From positions 62,001 to 126,000 of the forward strand of contig NZ_CAKTFU010000001.1 in assembly GCF_934561205.1 (NCBI RefSeq): a stretch of 64,000 nucleotides of DNA, in the 5' to 3' direction. This DNA is from an uncultured Gemmiger sp. GTDB taxonomy: Bacteria; Bacillota; Clostridia; Oscillospirales; Ruminococcaceae. The notes beneath the pieces were generated by a model that was not told where the DNA came from, did not search any database, and saw nothing but the letters and a program-made list of their open reading frames with translations. The position numbers were made by a program, and so were the translations under genes. Below, piece by piece: positions 15,832 to 24,521 of this stretch (within the stretch, counting starts at the first letter, position 1; each line of letters begins with the position of its first letter).

Positions 15832-17958
15832 TTACTCCACCATATACTCGAAGTCCACGCGGCCCAGTGCGACGTCGGCACCGGCAACGCGAATCTTCAT
15901 CGAGGTGCCCAGCATCCAGCTGCGACCCGTCAGCGGGTCCAGCATGCTGACACCGTCAATGACCTGCGGCTCGCCCTTGCACAGCTGGGCGGCGGGGACA
16001 AAGCCCTCGACGGTGTTTTCCAGTTCCACAAAGATGCCGCGCGGGGTGATGCCTGCCACGGTACCCATATACACCTCGCCCAGACGGCTGTGCATATACT
16101 CTGCCTTGTACAGGTCCTCGACGTCGCGCTCAATGCGCACGGCGGCGACCTCCTGCTTGCTGGACTGCTCGCTGGCGCGCTGGGCAAACTCGCCGAAATC
16201 GGCGTTCAGCTGGTTGGCGGAAGCCCCCAGCAGCAGCTCGCTTAAAATGCGGTGAATGGCAAGGTCGGGGTAACGGCGGATGGGGCTGGTAAAGTGGGCG
16301 TAGTCCGCCAGCACCAGACCGTAATGCCCCAAGGGCTGCGGGGCGTAGCGGGCTTTTTGCATACTGCGCAAAATGCCGGTGTGTACGGGGATCTGGATGG
16401 GCTGACCGCGCGTTTCGTCCAGCAGGGCGGCAAGCTCCAGCTGGGTGGGGATGGGGTTCTTGAACTTGGCGTTCAGGCCGCAGGCCAGCAGCGTGGCGGA
16501 CAGCTTTTCCATCTTTTCGGCGTCGGGTGCCTCGTGCACACGGTAGACAAAGGGCACCTTGTTGGTGCGGCCTGCGTTGGCGGCGCACTGGTTGGCCAGC
16601 AGCATAAACTCCTCGATCATGCACTCGGAGGTGCCGCGCTCGCGCTTGACAATGTCGATACAGCGGCCGTTTTCGTCCATAATGAACTTGGCCTCGGTGG
16701 ATTCGATATCCATGCCGCCGCGCTTTTTGCGCAGTTCCATGCGCTTGCGGTACAGCTCATCCATGACGGGCAGCTGATCCGCCACGGGGGCGTACTTCGC
16801 CTGCAATTCGCTGAGGTCGGCGCCCTCCTCGGGGGCGAGCAGGGCGTTGATCTCCTTATACACGCCTTTGACGCGGCTGCAGATCACGGTTTTGACGAAC
16901 TTATAGCTGCTGATGTTGCCCTGCTCGTCCAGACGCATCAGGCAGGAGAATGCCAGACGCTCCTCGCCCTGATTGAGCGAGCAGATGCCGTTGGACAGCT
17001 GGGTGGGCAGCATGGGGATGACCTTGTCGGCGTAGTAGATGCTGGTGGCGCGCTCAAACGCTTCGGTATCCAGGGCGGAGCCGGGGCGCACATAGTGGCT
17101 GACGTCGGCAATGTGAACGCCCAGCTCGTAGCCGTCGGCCAGCTTTTGCAGGCTGATGGCGTCGTCGATATCCTTGGTTTCGGCGGAGTCGATGGTGAAA
17201 ATGGGGATGGCGCGCAGATCCAGCCGCTTGGCGGCCTCGGTCTGGTCGATGACGGCGTTGTCGTAGGCGTGGGCTTCCTCCAGCACGTCCTCAGGAAATT
17301 CCTGACGGACGTTGCGTCCGTACAAAATCGCCTTGGAGCATTCCGACGCATAGTCGGACGAGCCGAATTTTTCGACCACGGCGGCGCGGTGGTCGCTGTG
17401 GCGCTCGCCGCGGTGGGTGATCAAAAAGCCGACCTTGTCGCCCAGATGCACGCCCTCACTTCCCTGCTTGGCCAGTAGGAACTTGACGTCGCGGCAGCCG
17501 TCCGGCTCAACGCAGAGGCGACCATCGTCGGACAGGCAGACGGTACCGGCAAAGCGGTTGTTGGGCACGGTGACTTCCAGCACCTCGCCCTCGGACGAGC
17601 CTTCCACGCGGGGGCGGTCAAACAGCTTGACCAGAATTTTGTCCTGCGGCATAGCACCGTGCAACGCGCGGCCGGGGATGAAAATATCGCCGGTGCCGTC
17701 GTCGCGGCTGGCAAAGCCGAAGCGGGCTGCCAGTTTGACCAGCGTGCAGGGAATGGCGTTGGGCGCGGCTTCGTTGCTGAAGGTGGCAAAGCCGGGGGCG
17801 TACTGCCCGTTTTTGATGGTCAGTTCGCCGGTGGCCACCATGGCAGACACGGTGGTGCGCAGACGGGAATTGTCCACCTGCAGGTTGTTTTGCAGTTCGC
17901 GCAGCGTCATGGGGCGGCGCTTGACCGCATTTAAAACATTTTTCTGTAAGGGTGTCAT
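15832..17958 (-). CDS. rnr: Ribonuclease R
   Basis: This 708-residue 3'-5' exoribonuclease of the RNB family degrades structured RNA and acts in ribosome and tmRNA quality control. It has an N-terminal helix-turn-helix (about 1-60), cold-shock OB folds (about 70-220), the RNB catalytic domain with TIDSAETKDIDDAISL (acidic Mg ligands, about 255-270) and an S1 domain (about 625-705). Length is usual. GGAGT precedes ATG 17958. It lies 149 bp downstream of secG, the common Firmicute order secG-rnr, with a terminator between them. Confidence 0.95.
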   Translation of the reverse strand: MTPLQKNVLNAVKRRPMTLRELQNNLQVDNSRLRTTVSAMVATGELTIKNGQYAPGFATFSNEAAPNAIPCTLVKLAARFGFASRDDGTGDIFIPGRALHGAMPQDKILVKLFDRPRVEGSSEGEVLEVTVPNNRFAGTVCLSDDGRLCVEPDGCRDVKFLLAKQGSEGVHLGDKVGFLITHRGERHSDHRAAVVEKFGSSDYASECSKAILYGRNVRQEFPEDVLEEAHAYDNAVIDQTEAAKRLDLRAIPIFTIDSAETKDIDDAISLQKLADGYELGVHIADVSHYVRPGSALDTEAFERATSIYYADKVIPMLPTQLSNGICSLNQGEERLAFSCLMRLDEQGNISSYKFVKTVICSRVKGVYKEINALLAPEEGADLSELQAKYAPVADQLPVMDELYRKRMELRKKRGGMDIESTEAKFIMDENGRCIDIVKRERGTSECMIEEFMLLANQCAANAGRTNKVPFVYRVHEAPDAEKMEKLSATLLACGLNAKFKNPIPTQLELAALLDETRGQPIQIPVHTGILRSMQKARYAPQPLGHYGLVLADYAHFTSPIRRYPDLAIHRILSELLLGASANQLNADFGEFAQRASEQSSKQEVAAVRIERDVEDLYKAEYMHSRLGEVYMGTVAGITPRGIFVELENTVEGFVPAAQLCKGEPQVIDGVSMLDPLTGRSWMLGTSMKIRVAGADVALGRVDFEYMVE

Positions 17959-18035
17959 AGTTACTCCTTTGATTTACGTCGCTTTATCGTCCGATAAAGC
18001 CCTTCCTGTGCGGGGGGAGCCGCAAACTTTCCCAC

Positions 18036-18086
18036 AAAAAACGACCCGCCTTGACACCAGTGTGTACAGGTACGGGTCGGCTTTTC
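18036..18086 (-). terminator. Terminator between secG and rnr
   Basis: On the minus strand CGACCC pairs with GGGTCG across a loop of about 25 nt, followed by TTTTTTG. It may be partial, allowing readthrough into rnr. Confidence 0.55.
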
Positions 18087-18107
18087 TTGTTATACCGTGC
18101 GGCCGGA

Positions 18108-18353
18108 TTACAGGCGTGCGCTGAGGACGCAGACCACCAGCGTTACCACAAAAAACACAATGCCGCAGATCTTGGTGATCTTGGCCAGCTTGGCGTCGAC
18201 ACCGCGCTGACGGCCGGCAGCCATGGCAGAGCTTTCGCCCATGATGGCACCGGACAGGCCGCGACCCTTCTGCTCCTGGGCCAAGGTAAAGACAACGATC
18301 AAAACGGAAACGACGATCAGAACGACGCCGAGAGCGATTTCATACCAGTTCAT
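18108..18353 (-). CDS. secG: Preprotein translocase subunit SecG
   Basis: This 81-residue protein has two membrane helices (about 3-25 and 55-78) joined by the glycine-rich loop QEQKGRGLSGAIMG that is characteristic of SecG. It is part of the SecYEG channel. ATG 18353 follows AAGGAG; the longer frame from 18380 lacks support. A promoter with ACGCAA/AGTATA (minus-strand TTGCGT-17-TATACT) lies at 18390-18418. Confidence 0.92.
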   Translation of the reverse strand: MNWYEIALGVVLIVVSVLIVVFTLAQEQKGRGLSGAIMGESSAMAAGRQRGVDAKLAKITKICGIVFFVVTLVVCVLSARL

Positions 18354-18389
18354 TGATGTAGCACTCCTTAAAATTTTCATGCAAGATAC

Positions 18390-18418
18390 AGTATAGCATA
18401 CTTAGCCCGCGCACGCAA
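18390..18418 (-). promoter_or_regulatory. Promoter of secG
   Basis: On the minus strand TTGCGT (18418-18413), a 17-bp spacer and TATACT (18395-18390) lie 37 bp before the secG start. Confidence 0.65.
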
Positions 18419-18457
18419 GAGGAAATTTTGCAAAAATCGCGGCAAATGGGGAAAAAG

Positions 18458-19564
18458 TCAATGAAGCTCTTTTTCGGCGCAGGCAAGGGCGGATTCGATG
18501 ACCTTGTCCATATCGTAGTACTTGTACTCGCCCAGGCGGCCGCCGAACACCACGCGGCTTTCGGCATCCGCCAGCGCCTTGTAGCGGGCATACAGTGCGC
18601 CGTTGGCGGCATCGTTGACGGGATAATACGGCTCGTCGCCGGGCTGCCATTCGGCAGAATATTCGCGGCTGATAACGGTCTGGGTGCCCGGCTCGGTGGA
18701 GCCGAACACAAAGTGCTTATGCTCGATGATGCGGGTGTAGGGCGTTTCGGCGTCGGTGTAGTTGATGACGGCGTTGCCCTGATAGTTGGGGCAGTCCAGC
18801 GTTTCGGTTTCAAAGCGGACGCTGCGGTACTGCAAAGCCCCCAGCTTGTAGTCAAAATAAGCGTCGATGGGACCCGTGTAGATGACCTTTTGCGCCAAGG
18901 CGTCCAGCGCGGCTTTGTCGGCCAGGTAGTCGGTGTCGGTGCGCACCTCGATGCCGTCCAGCAGGGCGGCAACCAAGGCGGTGTAGCCCTTGGTGGGGAT
19001 GCCCTGATACAGGGCGTTGAAGTAGTTGTTGTCGAAGGTCAGGCGCACGGGCAAACGCTGGATGATAAAGGCGGGCAGCTCGGTGCAGGGGCGGCCCCAC
19101 TGCTTTTCGGTGTAGCCCTTGATGAGCTTTTCGTAGATATCGACGCCAACCAGGTTGATGGCCTGTTCCTCCAGGTTTTTCGGCTCGGCGGTGTAGTGGG
19201 CGGCGCGCTGCTCGCTGATTTTGGCCTCCGCCTCGGCGGGGGTGATGACGCCCCACATCTTGTTGAAGGTGTTCATATTAAAGGGCAGGTTGTACAGCTC
19301 GCCCTTGTAGTTGGCCACGGGGGAATTGGTGTAGCGGTTGAACTCGGCATAGCGGTTGACATAGTCCCACACGGTCTTGTTGTTGGTGTGGAAGATATGC
19401 GCGCCGTAGCGGTGCACGGGGATACCGGCGACGTCCTCGGTATAGATGTTGCCTGCAATGTGGCTGCGCTTGTCGATGACAAGGCAGGATTTTCCGGCGT
19501 TGGCGGCTTCGCGGGCAAAGACGGCACCGAACAAACCGGCACCGACGATCAGATAATCATACAT
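18458..19564 (-). CDS. glf: UDP-galactopyranose mutase
   Basis: This 368-residue flavoenzyme converts UDP-galactopyranose to UDP-galactofuranose, a precursor for galactofuranose-containing surface polysaccharides. The N-terminus is the FAD-binding Rossmann motif IVGAGLFGAVFAREAA, followed by the family phrases SHIAGNIYTE, YGAHIFHTNN and NYKGELYNLPFNMNTF. It ends with PVNDAANGALYARYK and a GRLGEYKYYDMD motif. Length matches the family. It lies 12 bp behind the WYL regulator gene, so the two are very likely cotranscribed. No glycosyltransferase genes are adjacent. Confidence 0.95.
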   Translation of the reverse strand: MYDYLIVGAGLFGAVFAREAANAGKSCLVIDKRSHIAGNIYTEDVAGIPVHRYGAHIFHTNNKTVWDYVNRYAEFNRYTNSPVANYKGELYNLPFNMNTFNKMWGVITPAEAEAKISEQRAAHYTAEPKNLEEQAINLVGVDIYEKLIKGYTEKQWGRPCTELPAFIIQRLPVRLTFDNNYFNALYQGIPTKGYTALVAALLDGIEVRTDTDYLADKAALDALAQKVIYTGPIDAYFDYKLGALQYRSVRFETETLDCPNYQGNAVINYTDAETPYTRIIEHKHFVFGSTEPGTQTVISREYSAEWQPGDEPYYPVNDAANGALYARYKALADAESRVVFGGRLGEYKYYDMDKVIESALACAEKELH

Positions 19565-19576
19565 AAAAAGTTCCTC

Positions 19577-20572
19577 TTAACGATAAATTTCCTGAATACG
19601 ATCCAGCGTCTTTTTCATTTCGGCGCGCACCTCCGGCGGGCCGGAAACCGATACCCCCGCGCCGAAGCCGGCTACCCAGCCGAAGAACTGCGGGCTGACC
19701 TGAATATCCACCGAAATCTTGAAGTGCTCCCCGTCCGGGCAGGGCACCAGAATGGGCACCGTGCCGAAACGGTCGATCATGGCACCGGCAAAGCGGTTTT
19801 CGCACAGAAGGGTCACATGCTTGCAGGGACCGTTGAACATGCCGAACATCTGCTGCATGTAGGTGTTGACGTCAAAATTGGCGTACTCCGCTGCACCCTC
19901 ACGCGCGGTGCCGGGCATCTGATGCACCGACTGCATCTTGTCCACGCGGTAATGCTTGAGCCGCCCCTCGGTGTAAGCGATGAGGTAGTAGTTGCCGTTT
20001 TCCCACACCAGCACCCAGGGGCTGACGCGGTACAGCTGGCCGTCGTGGCGGGGCGTCATCTTTTTTTGCAGGTTCCAGTCGCAGTATTTGAACTGCACCT
20101 GTTCCCCTGCCGTGATGGCGGTGTGCAGTGCGTCCACCGTGTACAGGATTTTTTCGTCGGTGGATTTGATGCGCCCGCTGACCAAAACCTTACGGTCCAG
20201 CTCGGCCTGCTTGTAGCGGGAGGTGAACTGCCCCAGCTTGTCGATGAGCGTTTTGGACTTGCGCGCCGTGATGAACTTGCTGGCGTACACAGCGTCCACA
20301 AGCAGCTTCAATTCGGCTAACTCAAAGGGGGCGTCGGTCATATAATAGCCGCCGCCGCGCCCGCGCTGCTGCACAATGTCGTATCCGGCACCGGGAATTT
20401 CTTTGAGGGTGGCTAAATCGTTGTAGACACTCTTGCGCTCGGAAACGATACCCTCGTCCTGCAGCTTTTCCACCAGCTGGGGAACGCTGAGGGGGTGGTT
20501 TTCGTCGGTATCACGAATTAGAATCTGCAAAAGCGCCAGCAGCTTGCGTTTTTGTCCTTCCACACGCGGCAT
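19577..20572 (-). CDS. WYL-domain transcriptional regulator (YafY type)
   Basis: This 331-residue protein has an N-terminal winged helix (about 5-70; LSVPQLVEKLQDEGIVSERK followed by SVYNDLATLKE) and a WYL domain (about 140-210; RVSPWVLVWENGNYYLIAYT, the family phrase YxLxxW.NGxWYLIA). A WCX-type C-terminal extension runs to the end. ATG 20572 is chosen for GGAG at 10 bp. WYL domains sense ligands such as nucleic acids or small molecules. It is transcribed in front of glf, which suggests control of galactofuranose synthesis, but that is inference from position. Confidence 0.88.
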   Translation of the reverse strand: MPRVEGQKRKLLALLQILIRDTDENHPLSVPQLVEKLQDEGIVSERKSVYNDLATLKEIPGAGYDIVQQRGRGGGYYMTDAPFELAELKLLVDAVYASKFITARKSKTLIDKLGQFTSRYKQAELDRKVLVSGRIKSTDEKILYTVDALHTAITAGEQVQFKYCDWNLQKKMTPRHDGQLYRVSPWVLVWENGNYYLIAYTEGRLKHYRVDKMQSVHQMPGTAREGAAEYANFDVNTYMQQMFGMFNGPCKHVTLLCENRFAGAMIDRFGTVPILVPCPDGEHFKISVDIQVSPQFFGWVAGFGAGVSVSGPPEVRAEMKKTLDRIQEIYR

Positions 20573-20610
20573 ACGGGATCGGCTCCTTTCCGCTTTCAAA
20601 AAGCAGTCCT

Positions 20611-20639
20611 ATTATATACCCTTATGAAATTTTTGGCAA
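20611..20639 (-). promoter_or_regulatory. Promoter of the WYL regulator-glf operon
   Basis: On the minus strand TTGCCA (20639-20634), a 17-bp spacer and TATAAT (20616-20611) lie about 40 bp before the ATG. Confidence 0.7.
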
Positions 20640-20677
20640 GTAGTGTTTGCCCATGCGGCGAGATTTTTTTGGCGGGC

Positions 20678-21571
20678 TTAGTTTTCCAGTTCCGTTAATA
20701 AGTACCCAAGCTCCTCAAACAGGTCCTGGGGCAGCATGGCGGTCATGCTGCGCTGCTCTGCACAGCGGTCGGCCGTCTCGCCGTGCAGCCATACGGCCAG
20801 TGCGGCCATCTGGGCGGCGGTGCGACCCTGCGGCAGCCCGGCAGCCAGCAGCCCGGCGGTCATACCCGCCAGCACGTCACCGCTGCCGCCCTTGGCAAGC
20901 CCCGCGTTGCCGACAGAGCAGCGCCACAGCGTGCCGTCCGGCTGGGCGATCAGCGTGCCGCTGCCCTTTAACACGGCCACGCAGCCGTAGGTTTCGGCCA
21001 GCGCCTTTGCGGCGGCGGTGCGGTCGGCCTGAACCTGGCGCACAGAGCTGCCCAGCAGGCGGGCAGCCTCGCCGGGGTGGGGCGTCAGCACGGTGTTCTT
21101 GGGCAGGGGCAGCCGTTTCAGCTTGCCGGCGGCCAGCGCATTGAGGGCGTCGGCGTCCAGCACGGCAGCGCTCCAAGGGGCATCGCGGTGCAGCAGCGCC
21201 TTGCAGACGGAGGCGGCACTCTCCCCCAGACCCGGCCCGGCCAGCAGTACGGCGTTGTTTTTGCTGCGGAACCACTCCCGCAGGGCGGCGGCGTCCTGTG
21301 CGTGGATGCCGCCGTTTCGCGCCGTGCGGCAGGGGCAGACGCAGCATTCGGGTGTGCGCGCGAGTGCCAACTGCAGGACCGGCTCGACCGAGGCCAGATA
21401 CACCAGCCCCGCTCCGCTGCGCAGTGCACCCTCGGTGCAAAGGGCGGCGGCACCGCGGTAGGCGGTGCTGCCCGCTACGGCCAGTACACTGCCGTAGCTG
21501 CCCTTGTTGCTTTCTGCCAGGCGGGCGGGCAGCCATTGGCGCGCGTTTTGAACGGTGATCTCCTGCGGCAT
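20678..21571 (-). CDS. nnrD: ADP-dependent NAD(P)H-hydrate dehydratase
   Basis: This 297-residue ribokinase-like fold protein repairs hydrated NAD(P)H. Visible motifs are KGSYGSVLAVAGS near residue 23, LLAGPGLGES, VLDADALNAL, TPHPGEAARLLG and the nucleotide-binding NAGLAKGGSGDVLAGM near 225. It is a stand-alone dehydratase without the NnrE epimerase domain that is fused to it in many bacteria, so an epimerase should exist elsewhere. It lies divergent from the sirtuin gene, an NAD-consuming enzyme. An alternative older name is YjeF C-terminal domain protein. Confidence 0.92.
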   Translation of the reverse strand: MPQEITVQNARQWLPARLAESNKGSYGSVLAVAGSTAYRGAAALCTEGALRSGAGLVYLASVEPVLQLALARTPECCVCPCRTARNGGIHAQDAAALREWFRSKNNAVLLAGPGLGESAASVCKALLHRDAPWSAAVLDADALNALAAGKLKRLPLPKNTVLTPHPGEAARLLGSSVRQVQADRTAAAKALAETYGCVAVLKGSGTLIAQPDGTLWRCSVGNAGLAKGGSGDVLAGMTAGLLAAGLPQGRTAAQMAALAVWLHGETADRCAEQRSMTAMLPQDLFEELGYLLTELEN

Positions 21572-21647
21572 ATTGAAACCTCCCCCAAAAGGATTTATAA
21601 TGATATTATACAGGAAACCGCAAAAAAACGAAAGGGGTTGTCGGCTT

Positions 21648-22373
21648 ATGGTGCCTGCTTTGGAGGAAATTTTACAGAATTGTCATGCGATGGTGTTCTT
21701 CGGCGGGGCGGGGGTGTCCACCGAAAGCGGCATCCCGGATTTTCGCTCGGTGGACGGGCTGTACCACCAGAAATTCCGCTACCCGCCGGAGGAAATGCTC
21801 TCCCACACTTTTTTTGAACGGCATACCGCAGAGTTTTACGACTTTTACCGCCAGAAGCTGATCGTACACGGTGCCAAGCCCAACGCGGCGCACCTGCGGC
21901 TGGCCGAACTGGAGCGCGAGGGCAAGTGTGCCGCCGTGGTGACCCAGAACATTGACGGGCTGCATCAGGCGGCGGGCAGCAAAAATGTGTTTGAACTGCA
22001 CGGCTCGACCCTGCGCAACTACTGCACCCGCTGCGGCAAATTTTACCCCGTCAGCTTTATCGAGGAGGCGGGCAAAACGGGCGACGGTGTCCCCCGCTGC
22101 ACCGAGTGCGGCGGCATTGTAAAGCCCGATGTCGTGCTGTATGAGGAAGGCCTGGACGAGGCAACGATGGAAGGCGCGGTAAAGGCGATACGCGCCGCCG
22201 ATGTGCTGATCGTGGGCGGCACAAGCCTGGCGGTGTACCCGGCGGCGGGGCTGCTGCGGTACTTTAGGGGGGACACGCTGGTGGTCATCAACAAGCAGCC
22301 CACCCCGGCGGACGGCATGGCAAACCTGCTGCTGCACATGCCCATCGGGCAGGCGCTGGGGCGCGGTGTGTGA
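21648..22373 (+). CDS. cobB: NAD-dependent protein deacylase, sirtuin
   Basis: This 241-residue Sir2 family member removes acyl groups from lysines using NAD. It has GGAGVSTESGIPDFRS (NAD site, about 17-32), TQNIDGLHQAAG, FELHGS with the catalytic His, and a structural zinc site from two CxxC pairs (CTRCGKF and CTECGG). GTSLAVYPAAGLL and VVINKQP complete the Rossmann part. ATG 21648 follows AAAGGGG; the longer frame back to 21555 overlaps the neighbouring start and is not used. Confidence 0.92.
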   Translation: MVPALEEILQNCHAMVFFGGAGVSTESGIPDFRSVDGLYHQKFRYPPEEMLSHTFFERHTAEFYDFYRQKLIVHGAKPNAAHLRLAELEREGKCAAVVTQNIDGLHQAAGSKNVFELHGSTLRNYCTRCGKFYPVSFIEEAGKTGDGVPRCTECGGIVKPDVVLYEEGLDEATMEGAVKAIRAADVLIVGGTSLAVYPAAGLLRYFRGDTLVVINKQPTPADGMANLLLHMPIGQALGRGV

Positions 22374-22401
22374 AATTTTGCTAAATTCTTGTCAAAACCC
22401 A

Positions 22402-22430
22402 TTGCCAAACCGCGCCTTTGTTGGTATGAT
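22402..22430 (+). promoter_or_regulatory. Promoter of the HAD phosphatase gene
   Basis: TTGCCA (22402-22407), a 17-bp spacer and TATGAT (22425-22430) lie 30 bp before the start codon. Confidence 0.65.
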
Positions 22431-22459
22431 GTTTATAATGTATAAGGGGGTTTATGGGT

Positions 22460-23302
22460 ATGGCAAGCGTATTGCAGGATTTTACCAAGCGGCGTGAATT
22501 TTTGGTCTGTATGGATTCCGACGGCTGCGTTATGGACACCGTGCGCACCAAGCATGTTACCGTAATGTGCCCGGAGTTGATTCGGATATTTGCGTTGGAA
22601 GAACAGGCGGATTTTGTCCGTTCCGCCTGGGAGGAAATCAACCTGCACACCATTACGCGGGGAATTTCCCGCTTTGAGAGCGTGGTGCTGGTATTTGACC
22701 GGCTGAGAAACCGCGGCATTGAGCTGCCCGGCAGCGAGGATATCGCCGCGTGGGTCAACACGGCGGCAGAGCTTTCGACGGCGAGTCTGCAAAAGGAAAT
22801 ACTGAAAACCGGCAGCCCCGCGCTGCGCAAATTGCAGGAGTGGAACAACACCTGCAACCGCCGCATCCAGCTGCTGGAGCCTACGTTCAAGCCCTTCCCC
22901 TATGCGGAGGACGGTCTGCGCCAGCTGCATGCCGTGGCTGATCTGGCTGTGGTCAGCGCCGCCAACGAGAGCGCCATCGCCAGCGAGTGGAAGCGCTATG
23001 GTCTGACCAAGCACGCGGACGTGATTTTTGGCCAGGAAGTGGGCAGCAAGGCGAACTCCATCGCTACCATGCTGGCCTGCGGGTACGAGAGCCGCAAGGT
23101 GGTCATGGTGGGCGATGCCATGGGCGATGCCCAGGCCGCCGCCGCCAACGGTGTGGCGTTTGTGCCCATTTTGCCGGGGCGCGAGGCTGCCAGCTGGCGC
23201 CGCCTGCAGGAGGAGGCCCTGCCCAAGCTGCTGCACGGAACCTTTGACCCGAAGTACCAGGCCGAGCTGCTGGCAGCACTGCGCAGCGCCCTGCACGCCT
23301 AA
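22460..23302 (+). CDS. HAD-family hydrolase
   Basis: This 280-residue protein has the HAD motif I CMDSDGCVMDT (two catalytic Asp) near residue 20, motif II near VVSAANES, a Lys in GSKANSI and motif IV VMVGDAMGDAQAA, with a helical cap between. It resembles phosphoglycolate phosphatase or beta-phosphoglucomutase types, but the substrate cannot be read. ATG 22460 is favoured because AAGGGGG is 9 bp upstream; an ATG at 22454 would leave only 3 bp. It has its own promoter and a terminator before pheA. Confidence 0.85.
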   Translation: MASVLQDFTKRREFLVCMDSDGCVMDTVRTKHVTVMCPELIRIFALEEQADFVRSAWEEINLHTITRGISRFESVVLVFDRLRNRGIELPGSEDIAAWVNTAAELSTASLQKEILKTGSPALRKLQEWNNTCNRRIQLLEPTFKPFPYAEDGLRQLHAVADLAVVSAANESAIASEWKRYGLTKHADVIFGQEVGSKANSIATMLACGYESRKVVMVGDAMGDAQAAAANGVAFVPILPGREAASWRRLQEEALPKLLHGTFDPKYQAELLAALRSALHA

Positions 23303-23341
23303 AAACCTATTACACGAAACCAGGAAAACTGTCTGATTTTT

Positions 23342-23372
23342 GCGCCGTCACCCTTGTGGCGGCGCTTTCTTT
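23342..23372 (+). terminator. Terminator after the HAD gene
   Basis: Arms GCGCCG-CA and TG-CGGCGC are followed by TTTCTTT. Confidence 0.75.
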
Positions 23373-23419
23373 ATGCTATACTTTATACAATAGTACTCTA
23401 AAGCAAAGGAGCGTCTGCG

Positions 23420-24517
23420 ATGGATCTTTTACAGCAGGCACGCAGCCAAATTGACGAAATCGACGCCCAAATGGCCGCTCTGTTTGAGCAGCGTATGCAG
23501 GCCGTGGCCGATGTGGTGCGCTACAAGGCGCAAACCGGCAAGCCGGTGTTTGATGCCGCGCGGGAGGCCGCCGTGCTGGACAAGAACACGGCACGTCTGC
23601 AGGACGATGCGCTGCGCCCCTATTACCGCGCCTTTTTGCAGGAAGCCATGTCGATTTCCCGCGCGTACCAGCGCGCCGCGCTGGGGCAGGACACGGCCGC
23701 CTATCAGGGCATTGAGGGCGCGTGGAGCCACATTGCCCTGCGCAAGCTGTTCCCCTTTGCCCGCGCTGCGGCTTTTGCCACCTGGGGCGAGGTGTTTGAC
23801 GCTGTGCAAAACGGCGATGCGCGCTTTGGCGTGCTGCCGTTTGAAAATTCCAGCGCCGGAGATGTCAGCGCCGTGCTGGACCTCTTGTACACCCACCCGC
23901 AGATCACAGTGGCCGACATGTGCGACTTGCCCATCCGGCAGGATCTGGTAGCGCTGCCCGGTGCGAAAATCGAGGAGATACGCACGGTCATCAGCCATCC
24001 GCAGGCGCTGGCGCAGAGCAATGTCTTTTTGCAGCAGCATGCCTTTACCCTGCAGCCGTGGGGCAATACAGCCGATGCCGCCCGCCATGTGGCGGAGCAG
24101 AACGACCCCACGCTGGCCGCCGTTGCCAGCGCCGAGACCGCGCAGCTGTACGGCTTGCAGGTTCTGGCGGCGGGTATCAATGCCGAGGGCGACAACACCA
24201 CCCGCTTTATCGTGATCGAGCGCAGCGAGACCCCGCCCGCCCTGACGGGAGAAGGGCAGCGGCTGGCGCTGTTGTTCACCGCCCGCCACAAGCCCGGCCA
24301 GCTGGCTGCCGTGCTGGACCAGATCGGCGCGCGCGGCTTTAATATGGAGTGCATCAAGAGCCGTCCCCTGCCCCATGTGCCCTTTGAATATTATTTTTAT
24401 GTGCAGCTGGTCTGCCCTGCCGGTTCGCGCGCGCAGGACTGCCGCGACCTGCTGGATACCCTGACCGCCGCCTGCAGCACCCTGCGGCTGCTGGGCGCGT
24501 TTACCCTGGGGGGCTAA
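23420..24517 (+). CDS. pheA: Bifunctional chorismate mutase/prephenate dehydratase
   Basis: This 365-residue P-protein makes phenylpyruvate from chorismate. It has an AroQ-type chorismate mutase (about 1-85; QIDEIDAQMAALFEQRM), a prephenate dehydratase (about 95-275; FGVLPFENSSAGDV and NTTRFIVIER, the conserved TRF) and a C-terminal ACT domain (about 280-360) with HKPGQLAAVL and CIKSRPL, the ESRP-like site for phenylalanine feedback. It is the first gene of the aromatic operon; aroB starts 4 bp after it. Confidence 0.93.
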   Translation: MDLLQQARSQIDEIDAQMAALFEQRMQAVADVVRYKAQTGKPVFDAAREAAVLDKNTARLQDDALRPYYRAFLQEAMSISRAYQRAALGQDTAAYQGIEGAWSHIALRKLFPFARAAAFATWGEVFDAVQNGDARFGVLPFENSSAGDVSAVLDLLYTHPQITVADMCDLPIRQDLVALPGAKIEEIRTVISHPQALAQSNVFLQQHAFTLQPWGNTADAARHVAEQNDPTLAAVASAETAQLYGLQVLAAGINAEGDNTTRFIVIERSETPPALTGEGQRLALLFTARHKPGQLAAVLDQIGARGFNMECIKSRPLPHVPFEYYFYVQLVCPAGSRAQDCRDLLDTLTAACSTLRLLGAFTLGG

Positions 24518-24521
24518 TACA

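Noticed and set aside
18428..20320. 630-codon plus-strand frame
   Set aside because: Antisense to glf and the WYL regulator; product is Val/Gly/His-rich shadow sequence.
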